In this document: piece after piece, positions 26,934 to 33,098 of the stretch
Layout: every line of letters starts with the position of its first letter
Numbering within the stretch: position 1 is the stretch's first letter
Source: DRYS01 sp964491605
Lineage (GTDB): Archaea > Thermoproteota > CALKCG01 > B24 > DRYS01
Assembly: GCA_964491605.1 (NCBI GenBank)
Contig: CAZBGY010000004.1
Coordinates: 19,799-83,798, forward strand
Length of the DNA stretch: 64,000 nt
Reading direction: 5' to 3'
Made by a program: the position numbers and the translations under genes
Notes under the pieces: generated by a model
The model's database searches: none
What the model saw: the letters and a program-made list of their open reading frames with translations, nothing else
What the model was told of the DNA's origin: nothing

Positions 26934-27341
26934 CTAAGAGATAAATAGCGTCGCATCAGATTCTTTAATCCTACCTAGGAAATATGAGGCCCCGACCACC
27001 CCATCTACGAAATCTTTCAGATCCTCCTTCCTTATATCTAATAGGTCCATGGTAGCGGAGCATGCGTAAATCCTAACTTTACCGGTACACTTAGCCTTCT
27101 CGATAATATCCTTCCAGCTAGGTAGGAGGCCATCGGTTACCGCTTTAATAAGCTTATCCTGATATTCCCTATAATCGGTTGATACTCCGCTAGACTCGTA
27201 ACCTTTCTTCAAGAGTAGGAGACCCCAGAATGTGAAGAAGATATCTACATCCCATCCTGATATGGAGGCTACTAGAGCTATATTTAATGCTGGATATACC
27301 TTATCCAGCTTCTCCGAGGCTAGTATAATCGATAGTTTCAT
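26934..27341 (-). CDS. DsrE/DsrE2-like sulfur-relay protein
   Basis: 135 residues of the DsrE/F fold. It starts with MKLSIILASEKLDKVYPALN and has the FTFWGLLLLKKG segment typical of the DsrE2-like (peroxiredoxin-annotated) subgroup. Two Cys are in the active-site region: C85 (EKAKCTG) and C94 (RIYACSATMDLL), the latter in the conserved position. It probably carries persulfide sulfur together with TusA. It is the first gene of the operon, and operator C overlaps its promoter. Confidence 0.85.
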   Translation of the reverse strand: MKLSIILASEKLDKVYPALNIALVASISGWDVDIFFTFWGLLLLKKGYESSGVSTDYREYQDKLIKAVTDGLLPSWKDIIEKAKCTGKVRIYACSATMDLLDIRKEDLKDFVDGVVGASYFLGRIKESDATLFIS

Positions 27342-27351
27342 ATCTCTATAG

Positions 27352-27376
27352 TTTTATATAACGGTGTTATATAAAA
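27352..27376. promoter_or_regulatory. Sulfur-island operator C, between the dsrE operon and sufS
   Basis: This is the longest copy: TTTTATATAAC, the spacer GGT, and a perfect 11-base complement. The centre is 23 bases before the DsrE start (minus strand) and 54 bases before the SufS start (plus strand). The arms contain TATA-like sequence reading in both directions, so one site can govern both promoters. Confidence 0.75.
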
Positions 27377-27417
27377 TTTCCTCTAGATTTTAATAGAGGG
27401 GGAGGGTAGGCATAGAT

Positions 27418-28635
27418 ATGATGGACCCCTACAAGATTAGGCTGGATTTCCCTATACTATCCACCAGGAGGAGTGACGGGAAGCCTCTAGTATACTTAGA
27501 TAACGCTGCTACATCGTTGAAGCCTAAGCAGGTCATAGAAGCTATCGTAGAATACTATGAGAAGTATACGGCTAATGTTCATAGAGGCATCTACCGATTA
27601 TCACAGGAGGCAACCACTCTGTACGAGAATTCCAGAGAGAAGATAGCTAGGTTCATAGATGCATCCCCGGATGAGATAGTATTCGTAAAGAATGCTACAG
27701 AAGCTATAAATATTGTGGCCTACGGTCTTGATTGGAGCCCTGGAGATGAAGTTATAACGACAGTTATGGAACATCACTCCAATCTAGTACCTTGGCAGAT
27801 GCTTAGAGATAGATGTGGAGTTAAACTTAGATTCCTAGATATAACCAATGACGGCCTACTAGCTCTAGATAAGCTACCAGAACTCATAACAGAGAGGACT
27901 AGGCTTATAGCTATAGGCCATGTATCCAACGTGCTAGGTACTATAAACCCTATAGAGGAGGTGGCACGTATAGCCCGTAAGAACGGGATCCTCCTTCTAG
28001 TGGATGCAGCTCAATCCGTACCGCATATGCCTATCGATGTTAGACGAATCGGATGCGACTTTTTAGTGTTCAGCGGCCATAAGATGTTAGGTCCGACGGG
28101 CATAGGATGCCTATATGTACGTAGAGGCGTGGAGGATCTAATTGAGCCGGTACTCGGTGGAGGTGAGATGATAAGGAGGGTTAGCCTAGAGAGGGCTACA
28201 TGGAACGATATGCCTTGGAGGATGGAGGCGGGTACACCCAACGTAGCTGGAGCGATAGGCTTAGCTGCTGCGGTAGATTACCTCTTAAAGCTTGGTATGG
28301 ATAACGTTAAGTCTCATGAAGATAGGTTAACAGAGTATGCTTTGAAGAGGTTGAACGAGTTTGACGACGTATCGATCTACGGACCTATGGATGTCAGGCG
28401 TAGGTCTGGTATACTATCCTTCAATGTCGATAACGTGGATCCGCATGATGTAGCTCTACTACTAGATGAGCTTGAGAATATAGCTGTTAGATCTGGTGTG
28501 CACTGCGCAGAGCCATTGCATGCTAGGCTAGGTTTACCGGGGACGGTGAGAGCATCGTTCTACATCTATAATACTATGGAGGAGATAGATCTCCTCTGCG
28601 ATACTATCGGTAGGGTAGTTAGCTTACTAGCGTAG
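27418..28635 (+). CDS. sufS: Cysteine desulfurase, SufS/CsdA class II
   Basis: 405 residues. PLP lysine K222 is in FSGHKMLGPTGIG and the active-site C363 is in RSGVHCAEPLHARLG, the class II pattern. FLDNAATSLKPK-like sequence opens the protein (YLDNAATSLKPKQ). It is divergent from the operon containing the class I desulfurase, sharing operator C. No SufB, SufC, SufD or SufE is encoded in the island, so it may supply sulfur for thiamin, Moco (FdhD) or tRNA. It overlaps thi4 tail-to-tail by 9 bases. Confidence 0.92.
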   Translation: MMDPYKIRLDFPILSTRRSDGKPLVYLDNAATSLKPKQVIEAIVEYYEKYTANVHRGIYRLSQEATTLYENSREKIARFIDASPDEIVFVKNATEAINIVAYGLDWSPGDEVITTVMEHHSNLVPWQMLRDRCGVKLRFLDITNDGLLALDKLPELITERTRLIAIGHVSNVLGTINPIEEVARIARKNGILLLVDAAQSVPHMPIDVRRIGCDFLVFSGHKMLGPTGIGCLYVRRGVEDLIEPVLGGGEMIRRVSLERATWNDMPWRMEAGTPNVAGAIGLAAAVDYLLKLGMDNVKSHEDRLTEYALKRLNEFDDVSIYGPMDVRRRSGILSFNVDNVDPHDVALLLDELENIAVRSGVHCAEPLHARLGLPGTVRASFYIYNTMEEIDLLCDTIGRVVSLLA

Positions 28636-29412
28636 CTTAAATAGATCCTCTACCAATATGTTAGCTATACGTCTACCAGATATTAGCATACCTCCAAATA
28701 TCGGACCCATCCTAGGTATCCCATGGATAGCCGCTACGGACATACCTGCCGCATATAGACCTGGGCATACCATACCAGTCTTTTCGACTATCAACTCCTC
28801 ACCCTTCGAAGCCCACATGGAAGATTCACCCTGAATAGCTAGGTTGAGTTGAGGTATCTTCCTAGAAGCTATCGATAATACCTCGGCTTCATGGCCTGTA
28901 CAGTCTACTACAGCCCTAGCCTTTATGGCTAGAGGATCTACATGGAAGCCTGCCGCTATCGTCGAAGTCCACTGCACTACTACACCGACTATCCTGGGTC
29001 TCCCATCCTCCATCCTATATACTACATCGTCTACGGTAACACCTAGTAGGATATCCACACCTGAATCCAACGCTGAGGAAGCTAACTTAGCTATCATCTC
29101 GGCAGGATCGACTATGTAGAGACCTGTAGAGCCATACGCTCTGAATCTACAGCCTACATCTCTAAGTATATCCAAAGCCTCCTCTTGAACGACGATCGCA
29201 GGTAGCTGCATACCTCCCCCACCTATACCCCCACCGAACGATAACCTCCTCTCCACTATAACCGTTCTAATACCCTTCCTAGATAGATAGATAGACGATG
29301 TTAGACCTGCAGGACCTGCACCGACTATCACGACATCTACATCCACCAACCTTGAAAGCTTCTCAGCTGAAGCCTCTATTATAGCCTTAGATATTACGGC
29401 TTCGTCGATCAT
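28627..29412 (-). CDS. thi4: Archaeal thiamine thiazole synthase / ribose-1,5-bisphosphate isomerase-like
   Basis: 261 residues. The FAD/NAD-binding motif is VVIVGAGPAGLTSSIYLS, followed by RRLSFGGGIGGGGMQLP. The C-terminal signature is GMVCPGLYAAGMSVAAIHG followed by PRMGPIFGGMLISG. Thi4 proteins build the thiazole of thiamin from NAD and glycine. The eukaryotic suicide Cys position appears not to be Cys here, as in archaeal enzymes that use external sulfide. That fits its place in a sulfur island. It starts with ATG just inside operator D. Confidence 0.9.
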   Translation of the reverse strand: MIDEAVISKAIIEASAEKLSRLVDVDVVIVGAGPAGLTSSIYLSRKGIRTVIVERRLSFGGGIGGGGMQLPAIVVQEEALDILRDVGCRFRAYGSTGLYIVDPAEMIAKLASSALDSGVDILLGVTVDDVVYRMEDGRPRIVGVVVQWTSTIAAGFHVDPLAIKARAVVDCTGHEAEVLSIASRKIPQLNLAIQGESSMWASKGEELIVEKTGMVCPGLYAAGMSVAAIHGIPRMGPIFGGMLISGRRIANILVEDLFKLR

Positions 29413-29427
29413 ACCAATACACCCTAG

Positions 29428-29440
29428 ATAACGCTGTTAA
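29428..29440. promoter_or_regulatory. Sulfur-island operator D, between thi4 and the zinc-finger gene
   Basis: ATAAC-GCT-GTTAA has one arm mismatch. The centre is 22 bases before the thi4 start (minus) and 58 bases before the ATG at 29492 (plus), the same divergent geometry as operator C. Confidence 0.55.
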
Positions 29441-29491
29441 ATCCTTATACCTAAAAACAATACTATTAAGTTTTACGAGGCACAGATCGGC

Positions 29492-29677
29492 ATGAGCGTT
29501 CATAGATGCATAGTATGCGGAAGGGTAGTGAAGGATCCATCATATATACGTAAGACATGCTGTGTAAACAAAGTGTACGTATTCTGTTCAAATGAATGTC
29601 GTAGTAGGTGGTCTAGTATATGGCTTAAGAGCCAAGTAGAACAGAGGTATGGAGCCTCTAGAAGATTAGATGCATGA
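29492..29677 (+). CDS. Small TRASH-like zinc-binding protein
   Basis: 61 residues. The pattern CIVCG, then CCVNKVYVFCSNECRSRW, matches the treble-clef TRASH/YHS-type metal-binding fold, often linked to metal handling or sensing. The C-terminus is short and basic. It sits in the sulfur island under operator D. A role in iron or thiophilic-metal handling is inferred; the partner is unknown. Confidence 0.7.
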   Translation: MSVHRCIVCGRVVKDPSYIRKTCCVNKVYVFCSNECRSRWSSIWLKSQVEQRYGASRRLDA

Positions 29678-29757
29678 AACTTAGAGTTGGATGCCTCTCC
29701 GGCATAGTTGAGGTATACTCTGATGGATGGATTACCCGACTATCCCATACCGGGTAG
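29674..29757 (+). CDS. Possible 27-residue micro-ORF coupled to the zinc-finger gene
   Basis: An ATGA overlap with the preceding stop codon opens a frame MKLRVGCLSGIVEVYSDG and on, ending in SHTG. The coupled start and protein-like composition suggest either a tiny real protein or the stump of a truncated gene. No family is recognised. Confidence 0.25.
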   Translation: MKLRVGCLSGIVEVYSDGWITRLSHTG

Positions 29758-29822
29758 GCAGATCTTATAAGGTTTCGATAGGCTTCAACATTAACGTTTA
29801 TCTATGCCTTCGACCCATCTTT

Positions 29823-29835
29823 AAAACAGTGTTAT
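29823..29835. promoter_or_regulatory. Sulfur-island operator E, on the start codon of the nadA remnant
   Basis: AAAAC-AGT-GTTAT has one arm mismatch. The ATG at 29834 begins inside the right arm (GTTATG). A TATA-like GTTTATCT lies about 35 bases upstream, so the operator would cover the transcription start of a leaderless mRNA. The same arrangement is seen at operator G. Confidence 0.55.
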
Positions 29836-30220
29836 GAGTAGATTACAGAGACTTATCGAGAGGATGGAGGAGTTGAGGGAGGCTTCGATACTAGCTCATA
29901 ACTATCAGCACTCAGAAGACCAGAATATAGCGAACTATGTCGATGATAGCGTAGGCTTAACTTGGAGAGCTATGCTAGAGAAGGACCGTATGATAACAGT
30001 ATTCTTGACTGTCGACTTTATGATAGAGACTGCGGCTACACTTAACTCGGGTGGAAGAGTTTTAGTACCATCGATGGAGGCTCGATACCTTAATGCTAAG
30101 CTAAATATTTTAGAGAAGATTTACATACCTTTAATGGATGAGAAGTATATGGTTAGAATATTTGAAGAGACAACTTCTAAGGCTAGAAGGGTTTTAGGGA
30201 AGGATATTCGAATTAACTAG
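29834..30220 (+). pseudogene. nadA: Quinolinate synthase remnant with internal deletion
   Basis: 128 residues against roughly 300 for NadA. Residues 1-80 match the NadA N-terminus (ILAHNYQHSEDQNIANYVDDS, FMIETAATLNSGGRVLVPS). From about residue 92 the sequence matches the extreme C-terminus (NILEKIYIPLMDEKYMVRI, SKARRVL). The middle, with two [4Fe-4S] Cys ligands, is missing, and the first Cys site reads FLTVDFM without Cys. The protein has no Cys at all and cannot hold the cluster. The frame is still open, so the product may be made. It heads an operon with a hypothetical gene and fdhD, and may be kept as their leader. Confidence 0.75.
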
Positions 30221-30227
30221 GTAGGGG

Positions 30228-30527
30228 ATGAATCGAATCATGCGAAGAAACTCAGACGAATCCTTGGGGAGGCTTTTGGCGTTTATCGAAAAAGGTTGCT
30301 CCTATAAGTTTAGCCTCATAGCTAGGGTGCGCCCAGGAATGGAGGGGGAAGTCGCTAGTCTACTATTGAATAACTGTAGGAGTGCTACATCTATACGTGG
30401 TATATTAGTTAGATGTAGGGAAGAGGATGTAGAGATAGCCTTCACTATAGGGACTGGGAAGCTTCTAGTAAAGGCTAGTAGTGAGTTGGAAGCCTACCGC
30501 ACCCTAGAACGTCTTCTATCATCGTAA
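30228..30527 (+). CDS. Hypothetical protein between the nadA remnant and fdhD
   Basis: 99 residues, not recognised. It has an N-terminal helix with one Cys (FIEKGCSYKF), then alternating strands and helices (SLIARVRPGMEGEVASLLL, DVEIAFTIGTGKLLVKA) ending in a helix, like a small ferredoxin-like alpha/beta fold. Three Cys in total (about 24, 50 and 63). It starts 7 bases after the nadA remnant and its stop touches the fdhD start, so it is translationally linked to FdhD. Confidence 0.65.
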   Translation: MNRIMRRNSDESLGRLLAFIEKGCSYKFSLIARVRPGMEGEVASLLLNNCRSATSIRGILVRCREEDVEIAFTIGTGKLLVKASSELEAYRTLERLLSS

Positions 30528-31309
30528 TGGGTGATCTACTCTTGGGTAGCTATATACATACATCCAAGATTTTAAGGTATGTTAGAGGCGTAGTTTCGAT
30601 CGTAGATGATGAAGTCGTAGTCGAAATACCTATACATGTATACGTGAATTCGAGGCTTATAGCGATACTTAACTCCACACCGGTGGATCTCGAAGCTTTA
30701 GCTATAGGCTACCTTATAACGGAGGGGTTCCTTAGGGATCTAAGCGAAGTTAGCAGTATATCGATTTCAGAAAGTAACCATGTATATGTTAAGACATCTA
30801 CGGATGTAGAGTATAGGGTAAAGCTAATGGATAACGTAAAAGTCGTTGGAACCATATGTGGGGAGTATGGGGTGAAACCTGCTAGGAAAGTGAATTCGGA
30901 TGCTATGTTCACCGTGGATCTCATATTAGATGCCGTTAGAAGGCTTAGTTTGGAAGCTCAGATCTACAGGAGGACTGGGGGGGCACACATAGCATTAATC
31001 CTAGACGATTCAGGCTTCACCGTACAGAGCGAGGATGTAGGAAGACATAACGCTGTAGATAAGGTTATAGGTCTAGCCTTCCTGAAGAATTATAGATCGT
31101 TCGAGAAGAGTATGTTAGCGTGCAGCGGTAGGATCTCATCTGAGATCGTGCGTAAAGCTGCTAGCGTAGGCATACCTTTGATAGCTTCGCCATCAGCACC
31201 TACATCGCTTGGGTTGAGGTTAGCCGAGCAATCTGGTTTAACTATCGTAGGCTTCGTTAGAGGCTATAGGTTTAACGTCTATACATATCCGCATAGGATC
31301 GCATTCTAG
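30527..31309 (+). CDS. fdhD: FdhD, formate dehydrogenase accessory sulfurtransferase
   Basis: 260 residues. Family segments are TPVDLEALAIGYLITEGFL, the active-site loop VGTICGEYG (C111), RRTGGAHIALIL, SEDVGRHNAVDKVIG and CSGRISSEIVRKA. FdhD carries sulfur from a cysteine desulfurase to the molybdenum/tungsten cofactor of formate dehydrogenase. The loop has a single Cys rather than the CxxC of E. coli; the first Cys is the essential one. Its place beside desulfurases fits. No formate dehydrogenase gene is in the window. Confidence 0.92.
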   Translation: MGDLLLGSYIHTSKILRYVRGVVSIVDDEVVVEIPIHVYVNSRLIAILNSTPVDLEALAIGYLITEGFLRDLSEVSSISISESNHVYVKTSTDVEYRVKLMDNVKVVGTICGEYGVKPARKVNSDAMFTVDLILDAVRRLSLEAQIYRRTGGAHIALILDDSGFTVQSEDVGRHNAVDKVIGLAFLKNYRSFEKSMLACSGRISSEIVRKAASVGIPLIASPSAPTSLGLRLAEQSGLTIVGFVRGYRFNVYTYPHRIAF

Positions 31310-31318
31310 GCTAAGAAT

Positions 31319-31657
31319 CTATTCTATGTAACTGGTAGCCTGACTCCCGCTATAAGCCCTAGTCGCTCTACATATCCTACATACAGCTTCCCAATCTAGT
31401 GATTTACCCTGCGATACCATACACTCGACTATCTCGTCTATAGCCTTTCTAGCTTCCTCTATAGAGAGAAGCTTCTCGATCCATTTACCTCCACGCTTAA
31501 CGTTAACATAATGACTTATAGCAGCTTGCGTCGTACCTAGAGCTTTAGCTACAGTAGACTGTGTAAAGCCGTATTCCTCTATGAGTCTACGAGCTATGAT
31601 AGCTCTTAGAGCTGGGAGTACGTATTTAACGGATGATTCGCATGGAAGCTTCAACAA
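31319..31657 (-). CDS. Four-cysteine helix-turn-helix regulator, candidate for the sulfur-island operator
   Basis: 112 residues. An XRE-like helix-turn-helix covers about residues 27-55 (GFTQSTVAKALGTTQAAISH). Cys are placed at C6 (KLPCESS), C79 (IVECM) and C93/C96 (AVCRICR), as if to hold a metal or Fe-S cluster between an N-terminal segment and the C-terminal helices. Archaeal proteins with this layout are annotated only as predicted regulators. It lies inside the sulfur island and has the same palindrome in its own promoter (operator F), so autoregulation and control of the island are likely but inferred. Confidence 0.75.
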   Translation of the reverse strand: MLKLPCESSVKYVLPALRAIIARRLIEEYGFTQSTVAKALGTTQAAISHYVNVKRGGKWIEKLLSIEEARKAIDEIVECMVSQGKSLDWEAVCRICRATRAYSGSQATSYIE

Positions 31658-31681
31658 CCCACACTGTATTTTGAATAAGTT

Positions 31682-31694
31682 ATTACAGGGTTAT
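31682..31694. promoter_or_regulatory. Sulfur-island operator F, upstream of the regulator gene
   Basis: ATTAC-AGG-GTTAT has one arm mismatch, with its centre 31 bases before the regulator start. A weaker relative (ATAAC-AAC-ATTAA) follows at about 31705. The gene on the other side ends here, so this site can only serve the regulator. Confidence 0.5.
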
Positions 31695-31714
31695 TAAGTT
31701 TTCATATAACAACA

Positions 31715-33046
31715 TTAACAGAAGGTATAGGCCGCGTTCCTCCTTAAATATTCCTCGAATTGCTCGATATACTTATAGCCTGTATCCGGGAATACGAGTA
31801 CATACACGCCTCTACCGCTAACTATCCTCGTAAAAGCGTGAAATACAGCTCCAGAGCTTAAACCTATAAGGAGACCCTCCCTTCTAGCTACGGTTATACA
31901 ACCTTCTATCGCTTCATCGAGTTTCACATCGATTATATTATCGAACTTAAACCAGTGTATCCACTTCATACCGGTCTCCACCCTCCTTATACCCGGTATA
32001 ACCTCGCCTCGAGCTGGTTGAACACCTACTACCTTTACGTTATCTCCGTATCTACTCTTGAAATAGAGGGAAATAGCACTCATATGACCAGAGGTTCCTA
32101 GACCACCTACTATAACATCTGGTTTCACGCCTATCTCCCTAAGCTGTAGGTCGAGTTCTCTCGCCGTATACTTCAGATGAACTTTAAAGTTTGCATCGTT
32201 CTCGAACTGGTTTAGATGTGTTGCATTATCGATCCTAGCTTTAGATTCGACATCAGATATAGCTTCTACGGTTAAGCTTACAGGCATCCTTTCGATATCT
32301 GCACCTAAGATCTTGAGGTAGGTATCGCTACATCTCTGTATAGTTTTAGGTATGAAGAGCTTAGTCTTCACACCAAGTATATTACCTATGGCCGCTAAAG
32401 CTATACCGGTATTAGTCGATGTAGCTTCGTACATTATACTCTTTAAAGATCCTCTAGCTAAGGCATCGCTTATCATAGACCATCCTATCCTATCCTTAAC
32501 ACTATTACTGAACGGATTGAATCCTTCAAGCTTAGCGAATACGGTAACGGTATCCGAGGAGAAGGACTTCAACCTTACAAGCGGGGTGGGCCATCCCTTG
32601 AACAGTAGCTCTAGGGTATCGCCGTATACTCTAAGATTACTTCTAAGCCTATAATCGTTGGAGAAGCCTAGACTATCTAGATCCACCTTCACTCTAGGTA
32701 TCTCTAAGAACGGTAACTTCAGATCGAAGAAGCCATATTCGATTTTTGACCCTCTCATAATCGATTCTAGAAGGTATTCGATACCTATAGGCCTACCAGA
32801 TCTAGATACTATGCTGAACTCACCTCTATCCAACGATACTACCGGGGCTAGATCTGCTCCTAGAAGCTTTAAAGCTTCGAAAAGCTCAAAACCGGATAGA
32901 ATGATGCGGGATTCCCTATCGACGATTATAGGATTCTCTACAATCCATTTCCTCAGTATCTCGGAGTAGACTGGTATAACCTGTCTGATATCGACTTCGA
33001 ACGGTTGTCTGATTTCATCGAGAGGTATGAGCTCCACGTCTTTCAT
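31715..33046 (-). CDS. O-phosphoserine sulfhydrylase (cysteine synthase) with N-terminal degenerate SerK-like domain
   Basis: 443 residues from the ATG at 33046 (an upstream in-frame ATG at 33064 would put the operator inside the gene). Residues about 2-115 follow the SerK pattern (VELIPLDEI, ENPIIVDRESRIIL, then EALKLLG), but the kinase motif DGHHR is replaced by SGFEL (51-55), so kinase activity is unlikely. About 145-443 is a PLP cysteine synthase resembling the Aeropyrum O-phosphoserine enzyme: K184 in NSVKDR, LGTSGHMSA, and PGIRRVETGMKWI. The latter carries the Arg that selects the phosphate of phosphoserine. It makes cysteine from phosphoserine and sulfide. The fused domain probably senses phosphoserine, serine or nucleotide, or docks SerK. 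Confidence 0.85.
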   Translation of the reverse strand: MKDVELIPLDEIRQPFEVDIRQVIPVYSEILRKWIVENPIIVDRESRIILSGFELFEALKLLGADLAPVVSLDRGEFSIVSRSGRPIGIEYLLESIMRGSKIEYGFFDLKLPFLEIPRVKVDLDSLGFSNDYRLRSNLRVYGDTLELLFKGWPTPLVRLKSFSSDTVTVFAKLEGFNPFSNSVKDRIGWSMISDALARGSLKSIMYEATSTNTGIALAAIGNILGVKTKLFIPKTIQRCSDTYLKILGADIERMPVSLTVEAISDVESKARIDNATHLNQFENDANFKVHLKYTARELDLQLREIGVKPDVIVGGLGTSGHMSAISLYFKSRYGDNVKVVGVQPARGEVIPGIRRVETGMKWIHWFKFDNIIDVKLDEAIEGCITVARREGLLIGLSSGAVFHAFTRIVSGRGVYVLVFPDTGYKYIEQFEEYLRRNAAYTFC

Positions 33047-33057
33047 AACAGTGTTAT
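33045..33057. promoter_or_regulatory. Sulfur-island operator G, on the start codon of the O-phosphoserine sulfhydrylase gene
   Basis: ATAAC-AGT-GTTAT is a perfect 5-base-arm palindrome. Read on the minus strand its second arm runs into the start codon (GTTATG). A TATA-like TTTTTATCATAG lies 30-40 bases further upstream, supporting a leaderless start at 33046. Confidence 0.65.
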
Positions 33058-33098
33058 TAAACATTCTAACTATGATAAAAATCTTTCCCTGAAAAGGG

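Noticed and set aside
29730..29757. Hairpin TACCCG ... CGGGTA upstream of the nadA remnant
   Set aside because: Six-base stem with a 12-base loop and no conserved riboswitch core; too weak to call.
33046..33064. Upstream ATG (33064) as the sulfhydrylase start
   Set aside because: It would place the operator within the first codons, while the ATG at 33046 matches the operator/start layout seen at 29834 and begins at the conserved domain.
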